64,000 bases of DNA from Tubiluchus corallicola (lineage: Eukaryota; Priapulida; Priapulimorpha; Priapulimorphida; Tubiluchidae), in contig JAQGDQ010000566.1 in the NCBI GenBank assembly GCA_030141605.1, positions 1 through 64,000 of the forward strand. The letters run 5' to 3'. The notes beneath the pieces are model-generated. The model did no database searches. It was not told the DNA's origin and was given only the letters and a program-made list of their open reading frames with translations. The position numbers and the translations under genes are program-made. The number at the start of each line of letters is the position of its first letter. Position 1 is the stretch's first letter. Positions 1 through 12,703 of this stretch are shown here, piece by piece.

Positions 1-788
1 TCATTCATTTATCCCTCCGCTGATATAGTCCTCCTTGCGAATTCATTCACTACTTCACTATATATTTGCTTTTTTTACGTATTTACCGTATTTTCCCGTG
101 TATAAGAGACCCTTTTTTGCTCAGAATTTTCACTTTAAAAATAGGGGGTCTCTTATACATGGGAGTAAGTCTTTTCAATAAGATGCATAAATTGTGACAC
201 TAATGATTTTAAAGAAATGTGCTCTACAACTGTTTTGCGTGTCGCGTTCGACTATGAAGCGGTTGTAAGCAATACAAGCATCGTGTCACAGGCATTATCT
301 CCTCGTTTTCTCTTTTCCTGTTACAGGTTTGCAGGTACGCACTTTAATATATACCAGTACAACTTTTTTCAACTCAGTGCGGTACTGAAAACAAAATAAA
401 ACCAGTTAATGTGTTGTAGAAAAAGAGTACTGGTATATATTAAAGTGCGTACCTGCAAACCTGTAACAGGAAAAGAGAAAACGAGGAGATAATGCCTGTG
501 TCACGATGCTTGTATTGCTTACAACCGCTTCATAGTCGAACGCGACACGCAAAACAGTTGTAGAGCACTTATTTCTTTAAAATCATTAGTGTCACAAGTT
601 ATGCATCTTATTGAAAAGACTTACTCCCATGTATAAGAGACCCCCTATTTTTAAAGTGAAAATTCTGAGCAAAAAAGGGTCTCTTATACACGGGAAAATA
701 CGGTAAATACGTAAAAAAAGCAAATATATAGTGAAGTAGTGAATGAATTCGCAAGGAGGACTATATCAGCGGAGGGATAAATGAATGA
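1..788. repeat. Large near-perfect palindrome (foldback element)
   Basis: The left arm (1-360) is the reverse complement of the right arm (about 427-788), with a spacer of about 66 bp. Reading the arms against each other I see only a 2-nt indel (near 218 / 572) and one A/C mismatch (near 193 / 600). Each arm contains a smaller inverted pair: 'cccgtgtataagagaccc' at 95-112 against its near complement at 145-163. The outer end may continue left of the window. No transposase is visible. A foldback or MITE-type transposon is the likeliest identity; superfamily not assigned. Confidence 0.9.
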
Positions 789-1639
789 GGAGGTCATGAG
801 AAAACAATGGCGTAAACGCGTTTCATTGTAGTTCTGAGAAGTAAAATAGTGAATCTGTTGGATTAAGAAAAATCAGATAAAGATTAAAATGTTTTTATAA
901 TGTTATTTATGTTAACGGAAGTTGTCGTTGCTGTTTACGGTAAGAAATTTTTAAAGAATAATGCACAGAGGGAATCAGAAACAAGAGACTGGACGTTACA
1001 GCAGTATGGAAAATAGAAATAGAATAAACGGAATAGAATAAACTTGTTTGCGAAGTCAAAGACACCCAACCATAACAGTAGGTAAACTCAAATATATAGA
1101 TAGTCTTTCTTGTACTGTGCATCCATCACTTGTATATGTTTTAATTATAGCGCTCCAGATAAGAAATCTTAGCAGCGGACCTAAGTGGGTAAGAGGTCTG
1201 AATGACCCGTTTTCTACGGACCCATTCTGCTAATTGACTTCCAAGTTAGCAGTTCATGGCGCATATTATAGTAAACTTACACAAACATTTGCTGCTGTTA
1301 CAGTTATTTACCGTTACATGATCACCTCTCATCAGTCACTCGTGCAGGCAGCCGGGCAGCTCATTGCGGCACTTAGCAAACAAATTGTTTGCTATTCAAT
1401 CAGATTTAGCTATTAGCGACAATTATGAAGCTGGTTTGAGTGTGCTCGGATGATAATTGATCGCCTTTGCGGAAACGAAAGAGGAAGTTGTGACGTCGAT
1501 ACGCCGCCGAATTGAAAATGAGGAAAGAGGCAGCTGAGATATTACAATACTTGCACACAAAGCATGCTGTTGGGTTTAAACTTCTAAATTCAAAACGTGC
1601 GTCGAGTGCCATTTCAACTGAACCTACCACCGAAGCCGG
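789..1639. other. Non-coding AT-rich stretch
   Basis: No convincing exon, RNA gene or repeat was seen here. The short open frames have no recognisable domain. Confidence 0.5.
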
Positions 1640-1643
1640 TTAA

Positions 1644-2100
1644 CCCTTTCATACCCGTTGTATCCTGTGGGATACGAGAATATTTTCTACCTTTAAAATT
1701 AATAAAATTTTAAAACTGACAGTTATTTGATCTGTTAATAGTTATTTTGATTTAACCCAATAACAATAGACTAAAAATGGTGATAAAATGGCAAACTAGA
1801 AAATCTACATAGCATAAAAAACTGTGCAAGGTACAGTACTTTAGAGACGACTTGTACAGATCAGCATAGCGTGCATACTAAATGTCTTAAATGCTTTAAA
1901 AAATTATCAACAGTTGCAAAATGAAGCACATTTTTTTCTTCCATTGAATCCCAATGTATCCCGTGGGATACAGGCTATATTTACCACGCGGGCACAGGTA
2001 GAAAAAAATAATTATTATGTGTAAACAAGATGGACATACTGAACAAAAGTACCAAGCCAAAATTTTTTTCTGATTAAAAAATAATTTGGGACTGAAAGGG
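1644..2100. mobile_element. piggyBac-like MITE
   Basis: A 457-bp element flanked on both sides by TTAA (1640-1643 and 2101-2104). The ends are inverted repeats: left 'CCCTTTCATACCC', right reverse complement 'CCCTTTCAGTCCC'. TTAA target duplication with CCC-starting ends is the hallmark of the piggyBac superfamily. Two 16-bp near-palindromes, 'gtatcctgtgggatac' (1660-1675) and 'gtatcccgtgggatac' (1956-1971), lie inside each end. There is no transposase frame, so it is non-autonomous. Confidence 0.8.
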
Positions 2101-2521
2101 TTAATTATCACCTAACATAACTGAACAGATTAAAACTGGTACGCTGTTTAATCATTTCAACAAGCAGGTCAGTGTTTGCTGAACTGGTATTTCAAACTGA
2201 AACAGAAGAATTTGAGTTTACAACTAGCTAACGCTTAGTTATGTTCGTGCAAGAAAGTTAAACCAAATACAAATAATTCGTTTAGCATAACTATTAGGAA
2301 ACCTATGAATCATAATGTTATTTGTCTTATCATTCGACTGCTAATAGGCCTAGTTGAAATCTCAACAATTTTTCTTATGCTTACAGAAAAATCTGGGACT
2401 GGGTGACGATGAAGTGTTGACATGGATTATGTACCATTTGAGTCATTGTTTTGCAGGTACAGCCTACATAGTGCTATATTTGTTATTCGTCAATGATTTT
2501 ATCGGTTTTTTCCAATGAGTA

Positions 2522-2690
<169 letters not shown>

Positions 2691-2799
2691 TGCATCCACA
2701 TGCTCCTGTCGTGCTAATATGTTGAAGCTTTTTAGATGCATATAAATAGAAATACCCTTGACTAGAATTTTCAGTAGAAATCATATTAGTTCATTATGA

Positions 2800-3170
2800 G
2801 TTAACTCTGCTAATTAAGATATTGTTCTAAAGTTAGTACGTCTTGTATACAGAGAGATCACAGAGTATACGGATCATAAAGTGCTGAGTCTAGTTCGACC
2901 CACCACCAGCCTTGAACTAGAGTGATTGAGCAAAGCTTTTATAATGTAAACGCTGTTAAGTTTTGTAATTTTTGCTATGAATACTTTGCTATAATGCCAT
3001 TATCAATTACTGCTAATAAAAGCTGGTAAGCATCAATCTTCTATCTTTCTTTCATGGGTTTCCTGTATTTTAGCAACCACGCCATTAACTTATTTTAATT
3101 GATTTCATTTGATTCAGCTTTATATTGCAACTCTTTAATGAGAACTTCTATGAACATGAATTATTCTGAT
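2800..3170. other. Non-coding stretch
   Basis: No gene, RNA or repeat recognised. Confidence 0.4.
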
Positions 3171-3172
3171 AG

Positions 3173-3275
3173 CAACACGACAACATGATAACATGGCAAC
3201 ACGACAACATGATAACATGGCAACACGACAACATGACAACATGGCAACACGACAACATGACAACATTGCAACAGC
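3173..3275. repeat. 24-bp minisatellite
   Basis: About four tandem copies of a unit close to 'caacacgacaacatgataac' plus 'atgg', itself built from an 8-bp 'caacatgr' pattern. One position alternates between gataa and gacaa among copies. Confidence 0.9.
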
Positions 3276-4489
3276 CAAGCGAAAAGCAGCATCAGCATCA
3301 ATTGTTCTTTACAATGTAGAATTCGTATTGGAATTATAGTTAACTTTTTGGATAATAAAAACATTAAAAACAGAACAATTGTAAAACAGTTCACCAAATA
3401 ACGAATAAATAAGTAAATAAAATAAAGCACATAAAATCATTATTACATCAAGGTAAGCATGAAAACGAGGGAAAACATCTAAGAAGTTTTATTTGCAGTG
3501 CTGCAGGACATTTTCATGGACTGCAGTCCAGGGGCCTCCTACAGCTGAGGGCCTCCAGAGATCAAGTGAAATTAATTTATTGTGAAAAGTTACTTTAGAA
3601 TGAAAGTAGAAGTATTCTGCATTATCTCATTAAAAAGGAATCGTTTTCTTGTCCATTATTCCAGCTCAATCGTGCAGCCACACCGGCAATTACCAGTAAT
3701 TTATTTATTGTAATTTGTACGTATTATGTTTAATATTTCAAAAACTTATTTTAAATTTCTGAATATCAGAATATCTCTTCTCTTTTTCTTGTGTTAGACT
3801 TGCACCCATCTATGTGGGCGTAATGCCATGGCATTATGTTGTAGAAGTTGAATAAACTGATTTGAGGAATCCAACATTCATACTTTTGTAATTGTCACTG
3901 GGTACCGAAGTCTCACAGATTCGGTAGCTCAGGGGAGTACCAAATCAAAATGAGGTCCTCCATTAATTTTATATTATGTGTAATTAAGGCTTGATGAATT
4001 TATGACCTATTAAATGACCCCTAAATGAACGCTAAATTACCGCTTTAATTATTATTAAATGAACGCATCTAATTACGTGAAATGATTTTATTATTTAAAA
4101 ATATTTAAATTAATTCTGCGGTTAAAAGATACTTTTAACTTTTTAAACTTTGCCAATAACAACCCGTAGCGTGTAGACATGCGTAGTTACGAGTCAGTTT
4201 TTAGTTAGCCTTAATGAATAATCTATCACTGGTTGTACATAAGCAAAATTTTTGTGTTATTTCTGGTCACATTTTCATTTTGTACAAAATGGCGACATTG
4301 CCATTCAAACCCGACTTATGCAAAGGATGCTGGTGATTGGATGCTCATTGTAGACCTAGTGATCATTACTTATTGATTGACATAACAGGGAAATTGATTG
4401 AGTCTTTGTAGGACCGTTTTTGATTATCTATGCACGGATTGACTATTATATAGATCAAAATTTGAGATAATAACATTGACGATTTATAA
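3276..4489. other. Non-coding stretch
   Basis: AT-rich sequence. No exon or RNA gene recognised. Confidence 0.4.
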
Positions 4490-4509
4490 TTTATTACAAT
4501 ACATTTATT
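4490..4509 (-). terminator. Poly(A) signals for the pentraxin-like gene
   Basis: Two AATAAA hexamers on the minus strand (4490-4495 and 4504-4509) lie about 470 bp downstream of the pentraxin-like stop codon. This is a plausible 3'UTR length, but the assignment is by position only. Confidence 0.4.
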
Positions 4510-4587
4510 ACAGTGAAGTACAATGAAAAAACTACATAGACAGAACCCTACACATGAGGTAGGCATATAATTGCCATATAATTCAAT

Positions 4588-4615
4588 GATAATAATAATA
4601 ATAATAATAATAATA
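4588..4615. repeat. (AAT)n microsatellite
   Basis: Short run of about eight ATA/AAT triplets. Confidence 0.9.
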
Positions 4616-4978
4616 GTAAAGGGTAAATATGACAACTATATTATATTATATTATGTTATGTTATATTACAAAGTTTAGTGTACAACGAGTTTTAATTATT
4701 TCAATTACATTTTTCATTAAGTTTATACTGTAGAGCATAGTATTATATTCAACATTCTGGTAAACTGTATTTAAAAAGAAGCAATGGAAATCTTACACTA
4801 TTAACTAAAACAACAGGTAAACTCAATTTTGCAAATTTCGTTTCCTAAAACACTCAGTAATGAATTTTGTCACTTAAGTTTGTCATTTCACTTATTTTAT
4901 GACACTAATTATTTCACTTCTGATTATGCATGTTTTTTCTTCAGTGGTTGTAAAATCCTATACAGTTACAGTATTTGA

Positions 4979-6017
4979 CTAAGCTTCGATTAAGCTCGCT
5001 AAATAAATCAGGTCTTCATAACTGTGTTGAGGAAGAGTACACACGTTTCTGATTGTTGATTTAGCCACGAATGGACACGTAGATGGTTTTTGTTGAAGAT
5101 CGTCGCCAACGAGGATAATCGGTGACTCACCCCAGGTGAACAAATCTCCAGTGTTAGTGCAAGTCTTTGAAGACAGGCTTATTTCTTCGTCGGTCAACTT
5201 TCTAGACGACATCCAGATGCCGGTAACACAACCTTTAAAGCTTTCCTCTATGTCAAAGCCACCACCTGTATAGTCTTGGTCCTGCCCATATAGCAGCATA
5301 CCGTCAGCAGGAATGATGCCCAAAATCTCCTCATATGTTCCTGACGCGTGATACTTGTCATCAGCGTCAACGGCCCAGCTATTGTCTGTACTATCGTAGC
5401 GGGCACACAAGTAATGCCACTTACCGTCTCTCAAGTTTGCATTAAGTGCTACCAGATTACTGTCTTCTGGCCTATCGCCGTTCACGTACAATGCCAGTGA
5501 ATTACATTTCAGAGCGAACTGGATCGTGTCGTCGTCGTTACTAAACTCTGTAGTCTGTAGCGTACGACAGTAACGTTGTTTCGACATTATTTGAGGTCTC
5601 TTTGTCCGTTTTCACCCACATGCACGCCGTGAAAGCTGTCAAATTTTCATGAATGACATTGCCTAGATCTATGTAGTTGTCTTCACTGAAATCAGGAAAC
5701 ACTACCATACCCTCATCAACGTCTCCATCGCTTGCTTCCTTGACATCAAAACATTCTACTTCACCTTTTACAGCATTTATGTCAACTGAATTTGTCTTCT
5801 TTCTTTTGTTGTGTAGCTCTGTTGGATACTGCACCTTGTTGTATCCACTTTTCGACTTGCTGAATTTACGCATTGGTTGGTTACCATATCCGCGCCTTGC
5901 GTTGAATTGAGATTTTCCTGCACCGGCCTCTGTACTTGCCAAAAAAAAGAATAAAATGATTACCACGGAAAAAGCACAAAAACACCATAAACGACAACGT
6001 GTAGTTGTTAATGCCAT
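4979..6017 (-). CDS. Secreted pentraxin-like (LamG-fold) protein, 1-nt frameshift
   Basis: Single-exon gene. The first frame (6017 to 5541) starts with a hydrophobic signal segment (residues about 10-27, cleavage likely near 'LAS-TEA'), then a basic Gly/Ser/Lys linker. The start of a pentraxin/LamG fold follows: 'VVFPDFSEDNYIDLGN', 'LTAFTACMWVKTD', 'TLLSYATDY'. That frame stops at 5541. The fold resumes one base over, from about 5548: 'DGKWHYLCARYDS', the calcium-site stretch 'GQDQDYTGGGFDIEESFKG' and 'GIWMSSRKLTDEEI'. Skipping one base near 5549-5558 gives one frame of about 345 residues. Compared with the family calcium motif GQEQD, Glu is replaced by Asp. The H-x-C-x-[ST]-W signature is only partly met. 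A TATA box lies upstream. Pentraxins are secreted, calcium-dependent recognition proteins; the ligand here is unknown. The shift could be an assembly error, a disabled allele or, less likely, recoding. Confidence 0.8.
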
Positions 6018-6092
6018 CGTCTATAACAACCAGTATATTGAGATCACAAGACGTGCTGGCATGGAAGTTTCTTTACATTCTACATACATATG

Positions 6093-6100
6093 CTTATATA
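6093..6100 (-). promoter_or_regulatory. TATA box of the pentraxin-like gene
   Basis: TATATAAG on the minus strand, about 76 bp upstream of the ATG at 6017. Initiation about 30 bp downstream would leave a 5'UTR of roughly 50 nt without an intron. Confidence 0.5.
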
Positions 6101-6359
6101 GTGCGTTTAATATGTAGGTCGACTTATACAAATATTCATAACACGTTTTCATGTCAAAAAGTTAAATTTTTAACTTGGGGACAAAAACTTTAACGTACCG
6201 TTCCTATCATTAAGAGGGTTGCTGCTGGCTTTCACACTTTTCAAACTAGCACGTTGCTACGCGAGTGGATGAGAATGTCATTTGTCAATTGTGTCACGTA
6301 AAAAGGTAAAAATTAGGTTAAAAAACTTCTCTTACAATATTGGACTAGGAGTCACTGTT

Positions 6360-6790
6360 TATGCATGTATGGGCAACCGGGCAAAAGCAGATGTGTAATA
6401 AGTATTTTTCGAAAAGTGGGCCTGGCCAGATCACATGACATAAGCGAAAGTGTTAAAATGGGGTCTAATCAATAACCAAATAAGTGCAAGAGCTAGAATC
6501 ACGAAACTTGCAAAGTGGGCCCCTAACATAGGTTGCATAGAACGGTATAGGAATGGGGACATCTGGGTCAAAGAATACAGCAGTAAGACTCAAAATGTGA
6601 AATAAGAGTGAAAGAATTTGTCACTCAACACTTCCTGCAGTATTTAACTAGAAACCTATGTTATAGCGCGTATGAGTAAGCAGTCGAGTACAGGTGTGTA
6701 ATTAGATTTTTTTGAAAAGTGTGCATGGCCAGGTTACGTGACATAGGCGAAAGTGTTAAAACGGGTTGCAATGAAATGCATTTACTATGT
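6360..6790. repeat. Diverged direct repeat, offset about 303 bp
   Basis: 6388-6466 ('gaaaagtgggcctggccaga', 'gcgaaagtgttaaaatggg') recurs at 6690-6767 ('gaaaagtgtgcatggccagg', 'gcgaaagtgttaaaacggg'). Between them, 'cacgaaacttgcaaagtggg' resembles phrases in the 50.3-51.35 kb repeat region, which suggests one old dispersed family. No coding sequence. Confidence 0.7.
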
Positions 6791-6799
6791 AATCAGCAT

Positions 6800-9500
6800 G
6801 GAGAATTCAAGCGTAGCAAAATTATAATCTTGAGACAAAGTCAGGAAAGATTTTTCACAGTCAGCACTTGCAGTTTTTGTCGTGATAATCTTAAGTTTAT
6901 GGACTTTGTCGTAAACACGGTCTAGTTGTTTCGCCTTCGCTGTACTGATTCTGAGTGTTTGCCTCATAGAGGGGCGCTGTATGTCCACCCGACATGACAG
7001 GCACCTCTGCTAGTTCAGTATCTTATCTTATCGTACAAATTGCATCATAGTGATCATGAAAAATTCAATTATCCATCTGACAATTTCTCTATATTAAAAA
7101 CAAATTATAATGTTTTATCTTCTATACCAGAATCGTAGCTTATAGTAATTAGCTCTTGAAAAGTTGTTCCGCACACAGCTTGCTTGCAACCTCATTGCCA
7201 CCCCAACCCACTCAGACACACGTATCAGTTTTTGAACTTTGATCAAATATAAACATCTCCAGTGCTCGGTCGCCCCTGCTGAGACAAGGAAAGGTGAGAA
7301 GGGCGTAGATGAGCTCACGACGGGGCGGGTGGATGATGGATCAGCCGCTTACTGTGTGCTAAAGTGATGAGTGGAAAAGAAGAAGTTCGCTTGCTGAAAC
7401 TTGATGCCACTTGGATGCGCTAGTTGATGGAACTTTAATGGACGCGTGAAAGTTTTGACGAATAATAAAATTATTGGTCAGAATTAGAGTTTTTGAGTCG
7501 CGTTCATGTATTTGAATAGCGCGTTTCGTGGGAAGAGTTGAAACAATCACAGTGTCCACTGTTCACATGTATAATTTCGGTACGATGCCTGTCCATATAC
7601 AGGATACCAGCAGCAGTCTCACGTAGACAGACCATACGTAAATATTGTTATCCTCATAACGAACTCTTCATGACAAACTCTAAATGTAATAGTTACTAAC
7701 TGCTTAAATAGCTTTTTGCATTTTTCTTGATTCGCTTGTTTTATTATTCTTAGGCTTAAAATTCCACATAGAAGTCAAATTATTCCCGCGTTTTTAATGA
7801 TAAAGTTTTGTAATTTACCATAATGAACCATAATTTACGATATCTGGCTATAATCACACTTTAAAATTTCAAGTTAATTCCTTATAGTTTTCAAATTAAA
7901 CTTAAACAGAAATTTTTCTTAAAACTTGGACACTAGACAGGCCGAATGAGCGTGAAGTAATTTATTCAAATTGGCGACTAATGCAGTGAAAATCTGTGTT
8001 ACAACAGCTTATTAGATGTAAAAAGGAACTTGGAAAATCTCAAACAAAATTATAAAAATGAAACATTAATGTTCAGGTTTCCCGGCATATTTTTCTTTTT
8101 CTAACACGATGAGATACTAAAATATAAAATCGAAATAAATTCAACCGTTTCTTACAGGCATGTAAACTAAAACGTACAATGACTATTAAAATTCTACAAA
8201 ATGGTATGACTATGCTTAGTTATCATTGTGAAACTATAATAATTTTAACATAGAGAAGTCAAAAATAATTACCTATATCTATTGGTTATTGTTCTTCAGT
8301 AGAAAACCATCAGATCTAATAATTGTTTCAGATATAAAATTCAGAAAACGTTGATAAGACAATGACAAAAAATGTAGTTAAAGTACTCTTTGGAGCCCTA
8401 CAGGCAATATATATTTGTAATAATTCCTTTCACATAGGAAATATCTCAGTTTTAGTAAGAAATATCCCAGTTTTAATGAAATTCTAACGTACGCAATTTT
8501 TTAAGATGGAAGAAGAAGTCAGCAGCGCAACATCCAGAGTTATTTCTTGACCCAGTAGGGAAAGTCGCAGTACTGCTGCACAAAGCATGACATTTGAAGA
8601 CATGGGCTGTTTGTCTTCTATGTGTTTGACAAAAAGGCCCTTGTTTTTTTGGGTCTGCATATAGTGCTTCACAATAAGTATAGTGCAACGTGTGACTCAT
8701 CTCTACAAATAGGTTCTAGATCTCTTTCATTGCAATTTATTACTTGCAATAAATTCATATAAATTTATGTTAACAAAAACTTGGTTTTTAGTGAATTTAC
8801 CTACATTTCACAATCAGACCAGAAATTAGTTAGAGTCTCTAATTTTTCTACACCTTTCTGTCGGCGGAAGCTAGGATAGCAGTATATTCCATGTAAAGGT
8901 GTATATAAACTGTTTGCACTTGTAGTTTTATTCATGATTTGTGTTTTTTCTGTGCTATTACTTCAATAATTTTAACTTTTTATATTCAGTTTTATGTGTT
9001 GTTGGTGCTGCTAAAAGTGCAAATTAAATTCACTTCATTTCGCTATTTTGCACGGCAGCGCCAAGACCTGTGTGAGTCTAGCAAATTCAATAAAAGTCAC
9101 CAGTCTGGTCACTTTTGTTACGTAGCTCTTTGAAATTCACGACGCTCCTTTCTTGTGTTACCCCTTGTTGATGATTTACTCACTAACAAAAGAATGGCTA
9201 CCTGGTGGCAGATTTTCAACAATTTTGGCAAACACATAAACATTAGCAAGTACTGCCATCTAGGAGCACAAACACTCAAGTATGAGTACATATAATACAG
9301 CCGTATAATACACAACATAGACAGACCGAGCATAATCCCCGTGGACTGAAAGGTTGGCAGTGTATGAACTAGGATATATAGCGCTATAAAATTCTTCTGT
9401 CTTACCACTTTTTTCTGCTTATGAAATATGGACATTCTGTGTTACTGTTTTGCTTAAAAGTCGTACAAAACAGGTGCTTCGAATGATTATAAAAACTATT
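6800..9500. other. Non-coding stretch
   Basis: AT-rich DNA with only short, featureless open frames. No exon, RNA gene or clear transposon recognised. Confidence 0.4.
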
Positions 9501-9522
9501 CTTGATTAATAAGATATTGTCT

Positions 9523-9830
<308 letters not shown>

Positions 9831-10109
9831 GATAATAAGATAGGTAGCAGTATATATAAATACTTCGTTTGTGATTTTTTACTTTATCAACTGCAGATTA
9901 TGCAGTTCAAATTCATGCTTTTAGCCCAATCATTCCTCTTCAACGATCATTTATGCTTTTAATTCAAACATTCCCTTTCACGGATCGCCACAAATATACA
10001 CACGAATACCGTGTAATCAAACGCCAAACAACTTAACAAGAGAGAACGTCTACCTCGAACACCGAAAAAGATTTTCGCATTGTTTACTATGAATGTGACC
10101 GTTGTTCGA

Positions 10110-10330
10110 GTCACAAAGTAATTAAATTCAATTCAATTAAATTTCAATTTATTTATCTCTTTATAGTGTTACAATAAAACATGATTAATAAAAGAATCTC
10201 TAATAAGTTTCGAAAAATGGTTAAAATGTATAGATAGATCTAGAACTAGAGAAAGGATAGCGAAAAGACTATAAAGTCACCTAGTTTGCTGTCCTTTACC
10301 GATTATAGATAAAAAGATTTAATAGACACT
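10110..10330 (-). mobile_element. Possible LINE 3' end
   Basis: On the minus strand the sequence runs '...taacactataaagagataa' and 'ataaattgaaatttaattga', ending in an AATTGAATT-type tail. This looks like the 3' end of a non-LTR retrotransposon. No coding part is recognisable upstream, so the call is tentative. Confidence 0.35.
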
Positions 10331-12690
10331 GGTGGGCATTAATGTTATCAGTTTAATTAAGGAAACATTAGTAATTTTTAAAATTATGACATTTTCTATA
10401 TAATCCAGAGAAAAGAATCCACATGTAGTTTAATTAGCGGGCAACAAAATAAAGTCAATCTTGATTAAACTAAAAATTGCATTTAGATTTTATGTGAAAC
10501 ACAGGTCAGAATTGTTATGAAATGATAAAAACACTTTGGGTTAATAATGCAATTAATCAACAACAGGAGTTAAATACATTTTGATTTGAGTTCAACTTCA
10601 TTATTTCTAGGCTTATTGATTAAGAACAAATCTTCTGACTTGGACAATAATACTAAATAATATAATTCTCATATATACTGATAAGACAAACATTTAGCTA
10701 TACAGGTTTTTTAGTAATTTTATAAAGGAGAGGTAAGACTTGTGCAATCTGTGAACAACACCTAAATCTTTACTCATAAAATAGTATTGCAGTATGACTT
10801 TAATAATTACTCTGCTGTAAAGAAGAGATGAAAGACAGAGTATTTCCTGACATCTAGGATAATATCTGTAATGGCCTGTGGATTAATTAATTTGTAGAGT
10901 TATAAGTAACAGCAGTCATCCAAACTCTTATCCAATTCATCATGAAATTACAGGCCATTACTAATTTATTAGCATCTCAGCTTATAATTGGCATCGGAGC
11001 ATAGATAAATGTGTTAAGACCTATTTACACAGTGCGTTTTTGATGCATGCGTGTAAATAGGCCCCTAGAAACAAAGCAGAATTCTTGAACCTTGGATTAA
11101 TTCATTCAGAAAGGCTGAACCTTGTATCAATTTATGCAGAAACGCTGCTTTAATCCTGGAAAGCAAAGAAACATCATGTTCATTTTATTCAATATTTGTT
11201 TTTCTACGGTTTCTTTATAGCATTTGTACTGGCTGTTTAAACGCAGCTGACAGCGATCAAATATCAATTTGTTTAGAAAGACTATTAAAAGAAGTCAAAT
11301 CTGCTGCTCACTATATTACACAACCCGCTTGGGTTCTAACGCAAATTCTAATTGTAAACTAAACTTTCGATGATCACCGATCTGTATTATTAATCAAATT
11401 TATGCATTTGCAATTTAATCAAAGTCGGGGATCTTAATGCGTCAGTGATTCTATAGTTAGGCAGACATTTTAAGCAATATAAAACTAAATAGGAGAAAAA
11501 ATGAGATTATATAACAATATTTATTTGATAAAGCATGTCAAACTTAGTTACCTGCAGAAATGAATACACCTCACAGATTTGTGTCACAGTTTACATTTAA
11601 TAGACAATATCGCGTGCAGGACAAAGGAGCAAGCTATCTAGTCGCCTAGCAAAATCAATTATTTTTAAATAATGAACAATTAATTGCAATATAAATTAGA
11701 TTTAAATTAAATGTAGCCCAATTGGACATGTTACAGTTAGAATAAAATTATTAAGTGTAAAAGGTAATAAAACGATGTTAGCTAAGTTTCCTGTGAGATG
11801 CGCAGTTTTCGATTGATTTAACTTCCAGTCCAGTCTAAATGTTCAAAATAAAAGCAGTTGAGTTAAGTACAATGAACTCTTTCTCTCCAGCTGTATATTA
11901 TAACCTAATTTCTGCGCATTTTTGTATACGTGACATAGTTAGTAGCTAACTTAGTACAATCTTAATTCATAATGTAAATGACCTCAGATAAAACTGCTGA
12001 ATACAATAACCCAGATTCTGCATGAAGGCCTGGAGTTTCTCACGTACGCAGTTTTAGTCAGACCTCCACATTTTGTATGCTAAATGCAGTTTTCTCTATT
12101 GCTCAATGGCTGTCCACTGCTTTTAAACTTTGCAAATTACATTTTCTATAATTAATTCTCTATCTACATTTAATATCCTATAAAGTGCACAGCTAGTTTG
12201 GAATGCGAAGCACTGGTTCACTCGTGCATGCACATACGTTTTGCTTACTAGCTAACTTTTACTAACTTACTAATTTACATTTGTAAGCATGGGTTTAGTT
12301 CGCATGCTACATTTCGCACGATGCGCTTCTGTCAGTTCCTTCTTTCTATCTTTCTAAAAATCTTTCTATTCGAACGCCGTTTAAGGTTGCCATGTATCCG
12401 TCTATCCTGGAAATTTAGAATACGGAGTAACTCTATTGTGATAGTGCAATATAAAAACTTGCTAAGAACTTATTGATCGAACGTGATCTGCATCATGACG
12501 AAGTAACCTTCTTTATATATGTAGCTACAAAGCAAGCGAGTACGGCAGAAACAGAGTAAATTGTTGTACATACCGTCGTGTGTGACGGTAGAACTTAACA
12601 TAATATAAAGCTTAACATAATATGAAGGTAAAATAACAAACACAATAAAATACGGTCTGCAAGACGTAATGTAACATAAAATAATGATTG
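10331..12690. other. Non-coding stretch
   Basis: About 2.4 kb of AT-rich sequence. I see no exon, RNA gene or well-bounded repeat in it. Confidence 0.4.
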
Positions 12691-12691
12691 T

Positions 12692-12703
12692 TAATGACAC
12701 GGT
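12692..12703. repeat. Target-site duplication, left copy
   Basis: TAATGACACGGT, repeated exactly at 13251-13262. It marks insertion of the 547-bp element between the copies. Confidence 0.9.
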
